The translations under genes were made by a program, and so were the position numbers. A stretch of 64,000 bases of DNA from an uncultured Pseudomonadota bacterium (GTDB lineage: Bacteria > Pseudomonadota > Gammaproteobacteria > Methylococcales > Methylomonadaceae), in NCBI GenBank assembly GCA_903870545.1, contig CAIQDI010000031.1:62001-126000 (forward strand), read 5' to 3'. Below the pieces are notes generated by a model. It had not been told where the DNA came from. It did no database searches and saw only the letters and a program-made list of their open reading frames with translations. Below are positions 52,868 through 61,746 of this stretch, in pieces. The stretch's first letter is position 1. Each line of letters begins with the position of its first letter.

Positions 52868-53646
52868 AGAAACTTTTTTTCTTTTTAATGATGTGGCAAC
52901 CTGTATTTGCGGCAGAAATTCCATTACATCAACAGCAAATCGAAAACGCTACGCCGAATCAAACGGCAATTGATTTGTCAGCGAAAAAGTTGCGTGAACA
53001 CAAAGACGTTGAGATTCACGAAAAACTGGTCATTCCGCCGTTTCATAAACAAACGGGCGAATTAGAAACCGCGCCACAAAGTTTTTGCCGAACGTGTCAC
53101 ACGCCGTTGCCGCATGAAAAAGCGTTACGGACGCGCACATTTAATAATATGCACGTTCGATTTATTGCCTGTGAAACGTGCCATGTTGCAAATGAAAAAC
53201 TGACTTATCGTTGGTTTGATTTTGAAAATCAAAAACAGCTTTCAGGCGAAAATTTATTCCGAATTGGTAAAAATATCGATAACGAAAATCCACGTCCGAC
53301 CAATCCGAAAATCGCGCCATTTTTGAATGATTCGCGAATTTTTTTGCTGAAAAGTGACGAGTTTGCCAAACAAATTGCCGCGACGTGGAAAACGGCGAAT
53401 GAATCCGAAAAAGCGATTTTACACGCGAAAATTCACGCGCCTTTGAATTGGCAAAAAGGTGAAAAAAACCATCAAGGAATGCCTTGCGAAGAATGTCACA
53501 ACGATAAAAAATCCAAACTCGATTTGCCAAAATTGGGCGCGAATTCGGAACAGGTTCAAGCGGTTCAAACGCACATTATTCCGCGCTTTTTACAGCATTA
53601 TAAAAACGATGACCAACGGATTACTATTCGTGAAATGCTACGTTAA
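52864..53646 (+). CDS. Trihaem cytochrome c
   Basis: 260 aa from the ATG at 52864 (ATGA overlap with the helicase stop; 7 upstream codons are shadow). Signal peptide (MKKLFFFLMMWQPVFA) and three motifs: CRTCH, CETCH (about residues 80-105) and CEECH (about residue 213), with a haem-free middle. The pattern PLHQQ and VIPPFHKQ near the N-terminus supplies candidate distal His ligands. It resumes the cytochrome train after the defence cassette and overlaps the 16-haem gene. Confidence 0.8.
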   Translation: MKKLFFFLMMWQPVFAAEIPLHQQQIENATPNQTAIDLSAKKLREHKDVEIHEKLVIPPFHKQTGELETAPQSFCRTCHTPLPHEKALRTRTFNNMHVRFIACETCHVANEKLTYRWFDFENQKQLSGENLFRIGKNIDNENPRPTNPKIAPFLNDSRIFLLKSDEFAKQIAATWKTANESEKAILHAKIHAPLNWQKGEKNHQGMPCEECHNDKKSKLDLPKLGANSEQVQAVQTHIIPRFLQHYKNDDQRITIREMLR

Positions 53647-56509
53647 GTTATTTTTCGTGATTTTTTTATTACTAATCGGTGCCAATTCGCACGCGGTAGA
53701 AATTACCGCGCAACGAGTTTTAGCGGCGAATTTACAGCAACCTGTGGGCGTGGCGTTTTCAGCTGAAAAAATGATTTTTGTAGATGCTAGCGGTTTGAAT
53801 TTTGAAAATTCCATTATTGAAACTGAAAGCGCGGCGTTAAGTATTTTCGCTTATAAAAACGAAATTTGGTCAGCGAATCCCATTAAACAGGAGCTTTCAC
53901 GCTTCGATAATTCGGGCAAACTCACCAAGAAAATCGATGTTTCGCAAACTGCCGACAGTAAAAATCCGCCCGAACCGGTGGCAATTGCGGTTTATGAAGA
54001 CGTGATTTATTGGGCAGATCGCGCCAATCATCGAATCTGCCGTTTTGATTTGGTGAAAAATTCGGCGTTACCGTGTTTTGGCAAACGTGGCGAAATGGAC
54101 GGCGAATTTCAATATCCGTATCAAATAGCATTCGACCGCGATGGCTATTTATATGTTGTCGATATTATGAATTCGCGCATTCAACAATTCGACGAAAACG
54201 GGCGTTTCTTTTCGACCATCGGCACATTCGGCACGGATAAAAACACGTTATTTCGTCCCAACGGCATTGCGATTGACACAAAAACCGATTTGTTATTTGT
54301 CAGCGACAGTTATTTTGGCACGATTAAAGTGTTTAAAAATGGCGAAGCGTTGGGCGAATTGACCGATAAAAATGGCAAATCGTTGATTTTAAAATCACCG
54401 ACTTCGTTGGCTTTTCAAAATGGAAAATTGTTAATTGCTGAAACGCTTGGAAATCAAATTGTCGAGTTTTCAATCAATCCAAAATTCTCACAACCTGCGA
54501 AAAATAACGCTGCGCCTGTTGAACCGTCACAAAAAAATTGTTTGGCGTGTCATTTATCTTGGGTGAAAGAAACTGCAAAATTGGATGCAAAAGGCGAATT
54601 ACCGGATGCGTCATTTGCGATGTGTTACAGCTGCCACAATGGCGCGATGGTCGATTCACGTTTACGAATTGGCACGAATAAACAGCATTCAACCGTCTAC
54701 GATAATGAAACGTTGAAAAAAGAACGTTTTGTTGAAAAACGTGCTGATAAATTGCCCAACGATTTCCCGCACGGCGAACATAATGCGTTGAATTGCGCGA
54801 GTTGCCACACGCCACACACGAAATCCCCCCCAGCCCCCCTTTCAAAGGGGGGAGAAGTTTTAGCAAACGAAACGCTTTACAAAGAACACGGGAATGCGTG
54901 GCTGCGTGTGCCGAATAAAAACGGCGATTTGTGCGAAAAATGTCATGAATCCAAAAGTAAAAATGCCCGTGAAAAAGAAGCTAAAAATCGCGGTGTGAAT
55001 CATCCGTTGGCGATTAAATTAGCCGTTCCGCCAGAAAAAAATGCGCTTGGTTTTGCCACCGAATCAAAGTTGCAACAGCACGGTTTGCCGAATTCGTTGT
55101 TAAAAAATGGCGGCATTTTAGGAAATCAAAACGAGCTACTTTGCCAAACGTGCCACCAAATTCACGGCGGTTTTGATAATAGCGCGTTGACGGCTTTGGA
55201 AAATCAAAAAGCATCGTTGTGTTTGGAATGTCACGCGCGGCAAAGTTCTGAAAATGAAAAAGACGCGCATAAAAAAGGCGTGCATCCGGTCAACATCAAA
55301 CCTGACCCGAAAAAACATCCAAAACCGATGCAAAAAGACGGTAAAAATGTTGAGTTTGTCAGTTGTGAAACGTGTCACGTTGTTCATGATGGGAAATTAG
55401 GTTCGGCGTTGCTTGAGAAAAAATATCCCACTTCGGATGCACTTTGTGAAACCTGCCACGATAAACAAGCCGCGAAAAATAAAGACGACGCGCGTCACAA
55501 AGGCATTCATCCAACCAATATAAAACCTGATGAACCAATGAAACAAAACGACAAAGACGTGAAATTTGTAACGTGTCAAAGTTGCCACAATGTTCATTCG
55601 GGAAATTCAGAAACGGCGTTGCTCGACAAAGGTATTAAAGATGCGGAATCGTTGTGCAAAACCTGTCATCAACGCCAACACGCCAGAGATAAAGATGAGG
55701 CTCACGCGAAAGGCGTTCATCCTGTGAACGTAAAAATGGACGAGGAAGTTGAAATTGTCGCGGGTAAAAAAACGCGCGAAATCGGTTGTTTAACCTGTCA
55801 CGCGGTGCATGACGGCAAACCCGATACGCCTGCGCTGGTTGAAAATCATCAAAACGGCGAATTGTGTTCACATTGTCATCAAGGCAAACAGGCGATTGTG
55901 GGAAGTGACCACGATTTGCGAATCACGGCGCAAAATAAACCAAATCAATTTAACGAAAAACCCGCGCAAAGCGGCGTGTGTGGCGCGTGTCACAGTTTGC
56001 ATAAAGCCGATAAAAATCCGCCGCATTTGTTTTCGACAAAATCAGTCGTTGAAGATTTTACCGACAAAGAATTGCAACACAGCGAATTGCGCGAGGATAA
56101 ACTTTGCATTTTGTGTCATCAAAAAAATGGCATTGCCGAAAAGAAAATCGTGAAGTTTTTTAATCATCCGCATGAAGATATGACGTTGCGTTCAGACAAA
56201 AAAATCATGCCGCTTTTGAATTCAAAAGAAAAAATCGACGACTTCGGACAAATCGCGTGTAAAACCTGTCACGAGCCACATTTTTGGAGCGCGAAAATTA
56301 GTCAAAATGCGCTGCAATCGAAACCAAAATCGATTTTATCGCTGGGGCAAACGGAGAATGTCGAAGGTTCGCCGCTGAATAGTTTTCTGCGAACGGAAGG
56401 CGTGAAAGGCACGTTTTGCGTGGATTGTCACGGCATGAATGCGTTGCCGAAATTCAAATTTTTTCACGATAAAGAAAAAGTCCGTGAAATTGTGGATTAT
56501 GTGCAATGA
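53630..56509 (+). CDS. 16-haem cytochrome c fused to an NHL-type beta-propeller
   Basis: 959 aa from the GTG at 53630, which gives a good signal peptide (MKCYVKLFFVIFLLLIGANS); an ATG at 53609 would add 7 residues. Residues about 25-290 form an NHL/propeller domain (FQYPYQIAFDRDGYLYVVD; FRPNGIAIDTKTDLLFVSD). From residue 304 to 935 there are sixteen CxxCH motifs. Residues about 520-740 consist of three or four copies of a roughly 70-residue two-haem unit (KGVHPVNIKPD then V-x-C-x-x-CH-x-VHDG). An in-frame palindromic element lies after the third haem. Probably a long periplasmic or cell-surface electron wire. Confidence 0.85.
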   Translation: MKCYVKLFFVIFLLLIGANSHAVEITAQRVLAANLQQPVGVAFSAEKMIFVDASGLNFENSIIETESAALSIFAYKNEIWSANPIKQELSRFDNSGKLTKKIDVSQTADSKNPPEPVAIAVYEDVIYWADRANHRICRFDLVKNSALPCFGKRGEMDGEFQYPYQIAFDRDGYLYVVDIMNSRIQQFDENGRFFSTIGTFGTDKNTLFRPNGIAIDTKTDLLFVSDSYFGTIKVFKNGEALGELTDKNGKSLILKSPTSLAFQNGKLLIAETLGNQIVEFSINPKFSQPAKNNAAPVEPSQKNCLACHLSWVKETAKLDAKGELPDASFAMCYSCHNGAMVDSRLRIGTNKQHSTVYDNETLKKERFVEKRADKLPNDFPHGEHNALNCASCHTPHTKSPPAPLSKGGEVLANETLYKEHGNAWLRVPNKNGDLCEKCHESKSKNAREKEAKNRGVNHPLAIKLAVPPEKNALGFATESKLQQHGLPNSLLKNGGILGNQNELLCQTCHQIHGGFDNSALTALENQKASLCLECHARQSSENEKDAHKKGVHPVNIKPDPKKHPKPMQKDGKNVEFVSCETCHVVHDGKLGSALLEKKYPTSDALCETCHDKQAAKNKDDARHKGIHPTNIKPDEPMKQNDKDVKFVTCQSCHNVHSGNSETALLDKGIKDAESLCKTCHQRQHARDKDEAHAKGVHPVNVKMDEEVEIVAGKKTREIGCLTCHAVHDGKPDTPALVENHQNGELCSHCHQGKQAIVGSDHDLRITAQNKPNQFNEKPAQSGVCGACHSLHKADKNPPHLFSTKSVVEDFTDKELQHSELREDKLCILCHQKNGIAEKKIVKFFNHPHEDMTLRSDKKIMPLLNSKEKIDDFGQIACKTCHEPHFWSAKISQNALQSKPKSILSLGQTENVEGSPLNSFLRTEGVKGTFCVDCHGMNALPKFKFFHDKEKVREIVDYVQ
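54821..54853. repeat. Palindromic G/C-run element inside the 16-haem cytochrome gene
   Basis: AAATCCCCCCCAG followed by CCCCCCTTTCAAAGGGGGG hairpin; one arm of the family at 27936. It encodes SPPAPLSKGG in frame between the third and fourth haem motifs. Confidence 0.8.
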
Positions 56510-57024
56510 CAAAACCCGAACCACGTTTGTTGATGGCGTTGCCGATTATGTTGATTGTGCTTTTGGGCGCAATGTACGGTTACGGTTTGACCTACGACCC
56601 GAATAAAAGCCCGTCGCGGTTAATCGGCAAAAAAATTCCTGCAATAAATTTACCCGCGTTAGAAAATACTGCAATCATTTTAAACGGCGCGAATTTTAAA
56701 ACGCCTGCGTTAATAAATGTGTGGGCTTCGTGGTGTGCGGCGTGTCGCGCAGAACATGAATTTTTAAAACAACTCGCTGCCGATGGTGTGACAATTTACG
56801 GTGTGGATTATCAAGATGATTTAGAAAATGCGCGGGCGTATTTGAAACAAAATGGCAATCCATTTGCTGCGATTATGTTTGATGGTGCGATGGCAAGCGC
56901 GATGCCGTTGGATGTTCAAAGTTTGCCGCAAACGTATTTGATTGGTAAAAATGGAATTATTCGCGCTCGACATATTGGCGCATTAACGCCTGACGTGTGG
57001 CAAACTATGCAAAAAAATAGATAA
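56506..57024 (+). CDS. CcmG/DsbE-like thiol-disulfide oxidoreductase, first copy
   Basis: 172 aa. N-terminal membrane anchor (MALPIMLIVLLGAMYGYGL) and a periplasmic thioredoxin domain with NVWASWCAACRAEH (CxxC active site) and the cis-Pro region SLPQTYLIGKNG. CcmG keeps apocytochrome cysteines reduced for haem attachment. It overlaps the 16-haem gene by ATGA. A second ccmG is encoded at 61207-61746; the two differ in the CxxC pair (AA versus AS) and the acidic GVxG loop (this copy has MPLDVQSLPQ). Confidence 0.85.
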   Translation: MTKPEPRLLMALPIMLIVLLGAMYGYGLTYDPNKSPSRLIGKKIPAINLPALENTAIILNGANFKTPALINVWASWCAACRAEHEFLKQLAADGVTIYGVDYQDDLENARAYLKQNGNPFAAIMFDGAMASAMPLDVQSLPQTYLIGKNGIIRARHIGALTPDVWQTMQKNR

Positions 57025-57090
57025 CAAAATTAAATTTTATTTAACCTAACTGCCGATTGCGGCAACTTTTAAAAAAGAGTTCAAGTCATT

Positions 57091-57834
57091 ATGTTTATGC
57101 GATTTTTTCACAAATTTTCATCGCCACCCTATTTTTACGCGATGAGCGGCAAAATGTTACCGTGGTTGACGGCATTATTTTTAATTCTGCTCGGTTACGG
57201 TTTGTACGGCGGATTGGTGACTGCGCCAGCGGATTATCAACAAGGCGACAGTTTTCGGATTATTTACGTTCACGTTCCGGCGGCGTGGATGTCGATGTTT
57301 ATTTATGTCGTGATGGCGATTAGCGGCGGCATTGGCTTAATTTGGCGCATCAAACTCGCGGAAATTGTCAGTATTTCGAGCGCGTCAGTCGGCGCAAGTT
57401 TCACCTTTTTAGCGTTGGTCACGGGTTCACTTTGGGGGAAACCGATGTGGGGCGCGTGGTGGGTGTGGGACGCACGTTTAACGTCAGAATTGGTGTTATT
57501 ATTTTTATATTTGGGCGTGATTGGCTTGTACAACGGCATTGAAGATAAACGTACTGCGTCGCGAGCCGTGGCGATTTTAGCGTTGGTCGGCGTGGTGAAC
57601 ATTCCGATTATTCATTATTCGGTTGAATGGTGGAACACGTTGCACCAAGGCGCGACCGTGACGAAATTCGACAAACCGTCGATGCACATTGATATGTTAA
57701 TTCCGCTTTTGGTGATGGCGGGCGCGTTTAAAGTTTATTATTTCATCGTGTTGTTGTTGCGGAGTCGAAACGAATTATTGGAACGCGAACAAAATGGCAA
57801 ATGGATTGATGAATTATTGGAGAAAGTGAAATGA
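57091..57834 (+). CDS. ccmC: Haem exporter/handling protein CcmC
   Basis: 247 aa, six transmembrane helices. CcmC loads haem on CcmE. The tryptophan-rich WWD signature is visible (WGKPMWGAWWVWDARLTSEL) with the two flanking His residues (IYVHVPAAW and IHYSVEWWNTLHQG). It lies 66 bp after the first ccmG-like gene. ccmA and ccmB, usually just upstream, are not here. Confidence 0.95.
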   Translation: MFMRFFHKFSSPPYFYAMSGKMLPWLTALFLILLGYGLYGGLVTAPADYQQGDSFRIIYVHVPAAWMSMFIYVVMAISGGIGLIWRIKLAEIVSISSASVGASFTFLALVTGSLWGKPMWGAWWVWDARLTSELVLLFLYLGVIGLYNGIEDKRTASRAVAILALVGVVNIPIIHYSVEWWNTLHQGATVTKFDKPSMHIDMLIPLLVMAGAFKVYYFIVLLLRSRNELLEREQNGKWIDELLEKVK

Positions 57835-58646
57835 AAAAAGTTGCCTCGTTACGCTACGGCGTAATTTTTAAAAAAGCCTTTTCCCAGCCTGACGTTTTTA
57901 CGGCATTTGTAAAAGCGGTTTTGGGAATTGATTTAGAAATCGACCACGTTGAAACCGAAAAATCGTTTAATCCGTTAATTGGCAAAGTGGATTTACGGTT
58001 TGATTTGTTTGCCGAAGACGTGAAAAACCGCATTATCGTGGATATTCAACACGCGCGTTACGAAGATCATTACGACCGATTTTTTCATTATCATTGCGCG
58101 GCGGTGTTAGATTTAATCGACAGTTCCAAATGTTATCGCCCTGACGTGCGTGTTTTTACAATTGTGGTTTTAACGTCGGGCGACCGCCATAAAAAAGACG
58201 TTTTAACGATTGATTGCGACCCCAAAGATTTAGACGGAAATGGCGTGGGTGAAATTGCACATAAAGTCATTTATCTTTGTCCAAAATATGCGAATGATAA
58301 AACGCCTGAGGCTTACCGCGAATGGATGGATGCCATTCAAGACACGCTCGACGAAGAAGTGGACGACCTTTCTTATCATCATGCCGCAATTCAAAAAATT
58401 TTTACAACGATTGAAAAAGACAGCATTTCGCCAAAAGAACGCGCCGATATGATTGAAGAATACAATCGCGCCGAATTGGCACGCAAAGAAGCAATGGAAA
58501 GTTGGCAAGAAGGTTTACAAAAAGGTTTGGAGCAAGGAAAAATTGAAGCTACAAAAGTCATCGCCAAAGGAATGCTCGAAAAAGGATTGGATGTCAAAAT
58601 CATTCTGGAATTAACAGGTTTAACCTTAGCTGAATTTGAAAAGTAA
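57831..58646 (+). CDS. Rpn-family PD-(D/E)xK nuclease/transposase-like protein inserted in the ccm operon
   Basis: 271 aa. The N-terminal half fits the Rpn/PDDEXK transposase-like family: YGVIFKKAFSQPDVFTAFV, then VDLRFDLFAEDVKNRIIVDIQHARYED with the D...(E/D)xQ-type active-site spacing, and a helical Lys/Glu-rich tail (EGLQKGLEQGKIEATKVIAKG). Rpn proteins promote recombination in E. coli. It overlaps ccmC by ATGA and is followed 16 bp later by ccmD, so it is co-transcribed with cytochrome maturation genes, with which it has no known link. Confidence 0.85.
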   Translation: MKKVASLRYGVIFKKAFSQPDVFTAFVKAVLGIDLEIDHVETEKSFNPLIGKVDLRFDLFAEDVKNRIIVDIQHARYEDHYDRFFHYHCAAVLDLIDSSKCYRPDVRVFTIVVLTSGDRHKKDVLTIDCDPKDLDGNGVGEIAHKVIYLCPKYANDKTPEAYREWMDAIQDTLDEEVDDLSYHHAAIQKIFTTIEKDSISPKERADMIEEYNRAELARKEAMESWQEGLQKGLEQGKIEATKVIAKGMLEKGLDVKIILELTGLTLAEFEK

Positions 58647-58662
58647 TCGGAGAGAAAAATAA

Positions 58663-58824
58663 ATGAGCGAATTTTTCGCAATGGGCGGTTACGCCTTTTA
58701 CGTCTGGACTTCTTACGGATTAACGTTTGTGCTGATGTTAATCGGCATCATCAAACCGTTAATGGCAAACAAACAAATTTTGCGCGGCTTATTATTAAAA
58801 CGTAAACGGGAAAGAAACACATGA
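58663..58824 (+). CDS. ccmD: Haem exporter protein CcmD
   Basis: 53 aa, too short for most gene callers. It reads MSEFFAMGGYAFYVWTSYGL, one transmembrane helix and a basic tail (LLLKRKRERNT). AGAG precedes the ATG. CcmD is a small membrane protein that helps release haem-loaded CcmE from CcmC. It overlaps ccmE by ATGA and has the expected size and position. Confidence 0.92.
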   Translation: MSEFFAMGGYAFYVWTSYGLTFVLMLIGIIKPLMANKQILRGLLLKRKRERNT

Positions 58825-59261
58825 AACCAATCAAACAAAAGCGTTTGACCTTGATTTTATTGATGGTAGCAGGCATTTCAGTGGCGGTATTTTTTGGGCT
58901 TCGGGCGTTTAACGATAATTTGATGTTTTTCTTTTCAGCGACGGACGTGGTGGAAGGCAAAGCTCCAAAAGATCATTTATTTCGCTTGGGTGGAATGGTG
59001 GTAAAAGGCAGCGTCGTTCGCCAACCTTCGGGATTAACGGTGCGTTTCGTGTTGACCGATATGGCGAAAGAAGTCACGGTCGAATACACGGGGATTTTGC
59101 CCGATTTGTTCCGCGAAGGACAAGGCATTGTCGCAAATGGAAAATTAGACGCGAACGGCATTTTTATCGCACAAGAAGTATTAGCCAAACACGACGAGAA
59201 TTATATGCCGCCTGAAGTGGCGCAAAGTATGAAAAATAAGCCAGCGGAGAGTAAAAAATGA
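58821..59261 (+). CDS. ccmE: Haem chaperone CcmE
   Basis: 146 aa. N-terminal anchor helix (LTLILLMVAGISVAVFFGL) and a periplasmic OB-fold domain. The haem-binding His is in EVLAKHDENYMPP, the conserved LAKHDExY motif. It carries haem from CcmC to CcmF/CcmH. Overlaps ccmD and ccmF by ATGA. Confidence 0.96.
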   Translation: MKPIKQKRLTLILLMVAGISVAVFFGLRAFNDNLMFFFSATDVVEGKAPKDHLFRLGGMVVKGSVVRQPSGLTVRFVLTDMAKEVTVEYTGILPDLFREGQGIVANGKLDANGIFIAQEVLAKHDENYMPPEVAQSMKNKPAESKK

Positions 59262-61207
59262 TGTTGCCTGAATTAGGACAATTTGCGTTAATTTTGGCAG
59301 CGTGTTTGTCGTTGACGTTAGCGGTTGTGCCGTTAATTGGCGTACAAAAAGGCGTGGGAAGTTGGATTGCCATGGCGCGACCCGCCGCATTTGGGCAATT
59401 GTTTTTTATGATTGTGTCGTACAGCATTTTGACGACAGCGTTTATCAAACACGATTTTTCGGTTTTATACGTCGCTTCAAATTCCAATACGCATTTGCCC
59501 TTTATGTATTTAATCGCCGGCGTTTGGGGTTCGCACGAAGGGTCACTTTTATTGTGGGCGTTAATTTTATCGTTGTGGACAGCGGCGGTGGCGTTATTTA
59601 GCAAATCGTTACCGACCGAATTAGTGGCACGAGTGTTGAGCATCATGGGCGCGGTGGCGGTTGGATTTTTGTTATTTATTATTTTTACCTCCAATCCGTT
59701 TGAGCGTTTATTTCCTGCGCCGTTAGAAGGACGTGATTTAAATCCATTGTTACAAGATCCTGGCATGGCAATTCATCCGCCGATGTTGTACATGGGTTAT
59801 GTCGGTTTTTCAGTAGCATTTGCGTTTGCGATTGCAGCGTTAATGAACGGCAAATTGGACGCGGCGTGGGTGCGTTGGACACGTCCTTGGACAACCACGG
59901 CGTGGTTATTTTTAACGTGCGGCATCGTGTTGGGCAGTTGGTGGGCATATTACGAATTGGGCTGGGGCGGCTGGTGGTTTTGGGATCCAGTCGAAAACGC
60001 CTCGTTCATGCCGTGGTTAGTTGGCACGGCGTTAATTCATTCTTTGGCAGCAACTGAAAAACGCGGCATGTTCAAAAGCTGGACAATTTTGTTGTCGGTT
60101 TTTGCGTTTTCATTAAGTTTGCTCGGCACGTTTTTAGTACGTTCAGGCGTGTTAACGTCGGTTCATGCGTTTGCCAGCGACCCGACACGCGGCGTTTTTA
60201 TTCTGGTATTTTTAGGCGTTGTCGTCGGCGGTTCGTTGTTGTTGTTTGCGATTCAAGCTCCGAAAATTCAAAGCGAAGGGCATTTTGAATTGGTGTCACG
60301 CGACGCGCTTTTGTTGGTGAATAACATTTTACTCGTCGCCACCACGGCAACGATTCTGCTCGGCACACTGTATCCGTTGGTGATTGACGCGCTCGGTTTG
60401 GGCAAAATTTCCGTGGGTCCGCCGTATTTTAATGGCGTATTTATTCCGTTGACCGCGCCACTCGCGGTGTTTGTCGGAGTGGGTGTGTTGTCAAAATGGC
60501 GACAAGATAGCGTCACGCGGTTGTGGCAATTGGTGATGTTGCCGTTGGGAAGCAGTTTGTTGATTGGCTTTTTGTTGGCATTTTTACCGCACCATTTTAC
60601 TTGGGCAGCGTTCATTGGTTTGACACTAGCTTCGTGGACAACGATTGGCGCGGGGTTTGGCATTTACGACCGTTTGCGAAATAAAACGAATAAATGGGAA
60701 GCTCTAAAACAACAACCGTTAAGTATTTGGGCAATGACGACCGCACATTTAGGCATCGCCATTTTTATCGTGGGCGTGACGTTGGTTTCAACGTATTCCG
60801 AAGAAAAAGATATTCGTCTTGCGCCAAATGAATCGTTGCATTTGGCGGGTTATGATTTTCTGTTTCACGGCGTAAAACCCACCGAAGGAGCGAATTATGA
60901 CGCGAATCAAGGGCATTTCACCGTCACGAAAAATCAAGAATTAGTCGCCGAATTGTATCCGCAAAAACGCATTTATCGTGCGTCGGGAATGCCAATGACC
61001 GAAGCCGGCATTGATGCGAGTATTACGCGCGATTTGTTTGTGGCGTTGGGCGAACCGTTGGGAAAAGATGGCGCGTGGGCGTTGCGAATTTATTACAAAC
61101 CGTTTGTGCGCTGGATTTGGATGGGCGGTTTGTTTATGGCATTCGGTGGTTTGTTAGCGGTAATGGATAAACGTTATCGTCGTGAAATCAAAACAGAGGT
61201 TAACTAA
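59258..61207 (+). CDS. ccmF: Cytochrome c haem lyase subunit CcmF
   Basis: 649 aa, about fifteen transmembrane helices. WWD domain WGGWWFWDPVENASFMPW and the conserved His-bearing loops (GVWGSHEGSLLLW; AIHPPMLYMGYVGFS; GTALIHSLA) are intact. It joins haem from CcmE to apocytochromes with CcmH and CcmI. The stop overlaps the ccmG start (TAATG). Normal length for the family. Confidence 0.97.
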   Translation: MMLPELGQFALILAACLSLTLAVVPLIGVQKGVGSWIAMARPAAFGQLFFMIVSYSILTTAFIKHDFSVLYVASNSNTHLPFMYLIAGVWGSHEGSLLLWALILSLWTAAVALFSKSLPTELVARVLSIMGAVAVGFLLFIIFTSNPFERLFPAPLEGRDLNPLLQDPGMAIHPPMLYMGYVGFSVAFAFAIAALMNGKLDAAWVRWTRPWTTTAWLFLTCGIVLGSWWAYYELGWGGWWFWDPVENASFMPWLVGTALIHSLAATEKRGMFKSWTILLSVFAFSLSLLGTFLVRSGVLTSVHAFASDPTRGVFILVFLGVVVGGSLLLFAIQAPKIQSEGHFELVSRDALLLVNNILLVATTATILLGTLYPLVIDALGLGKISVGPPYFNGVFIPLTAPLAVFVGVGVLSKWRQDSVTRLWQLVMLPLGSSLLIGFLLAFLPHHFTWAAFIGLTLASWTTIGAGFGIYDRLRNKTNKWEALKQQPLSIWAMTTAHLGIAIFIVGVTLVSTYSEEKDIRLAPNESLHLAGYDFLFHGVKPTEGANYDANQGHFTVTKNQELVAELYPQKRIYRASGMPMTEAGIDASITRDLFVALGEPLGKDGAWALRIYYKPFVRWIWMGGLFMAFGGLLAVMDKRYRREIKTEVN

Positions 61208-61746
61208 TGAAATTACGTTTTATATTGCCACTCGGCGCATTTTTGGTGATGGTGATTTTCTTAGCGATTGGTTTAAAACTCGACCCGCACGAAGTTCCGT
61301 CACCGTTGATTGGCAAACCCGCGCCCGCTTTCACGTTGCCGCAATTGCACGAACCCCAAAAAACCTTTTCGCCCGCTGATATGAAAGGCAAAGTGTGGTT
61401 GTTAAATGTGTGGGCTTCGTGGTGTGCGTCGTGCCGTCAAGAACACGTTTATTTCACTGAGTTTGCGCGGGCAAATCCGTCAGTAAATTTGATGGGTTTG
61501 AATTACAAAGATGAATCCGACGCGGCGATGCAATGGTTGGCGCGTTTGGGCAATCCGTACAAAATCAGCATTGCGGATAAAGACGGCATGGCAGGTTTGG
61601 ATTGGGGCGTTTACGGTGTTCCCGAAACATTTGTAATTGATAAAAAAGGCATCGTGCGGCACAAACAAACGGGCCCGGTCGATGTCATGATTTTACAAAC
61701 TGTGATTACGCCGTTGATTGAAAAATTAAACGCGGAGGGAGAATGA
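61207..61746 (+). CDS. ccmG: Thiol-disulfide oxidoreductase CcmG, second copy
   Basis: 179 aa. Anchor helix (FILPLGAFLVMVIFLAIGL), then PSPLIGKPAPAFTLPQL and the active site NVWASWCASCRQEH; GVYGVPETFVIDKKG holds the conserved Gly-Val-x-Gly loop and cis-Pro typical of true CcmG. It reduces the cysteines of apocytochromes c in the periplasm. This copy sits in the standard position between ccmF and ccmH. Confidence 0.95.
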   Translation: MKLRFILPLGAFLVMVIFLAIGLKLDPHEVPSPLIGKPAPAFTLPQLHEPQKTFSPADMKGKVWLLNVWASWCASCRQEHVYFTEFARANPSVNLMGLNYKDESDAAMQWLARLGNPYKISIADKDGMAGLDWGVYGVPETFVIDKKGIVRHKQTGPVDVMILQTVITPLIEKLNAEGE

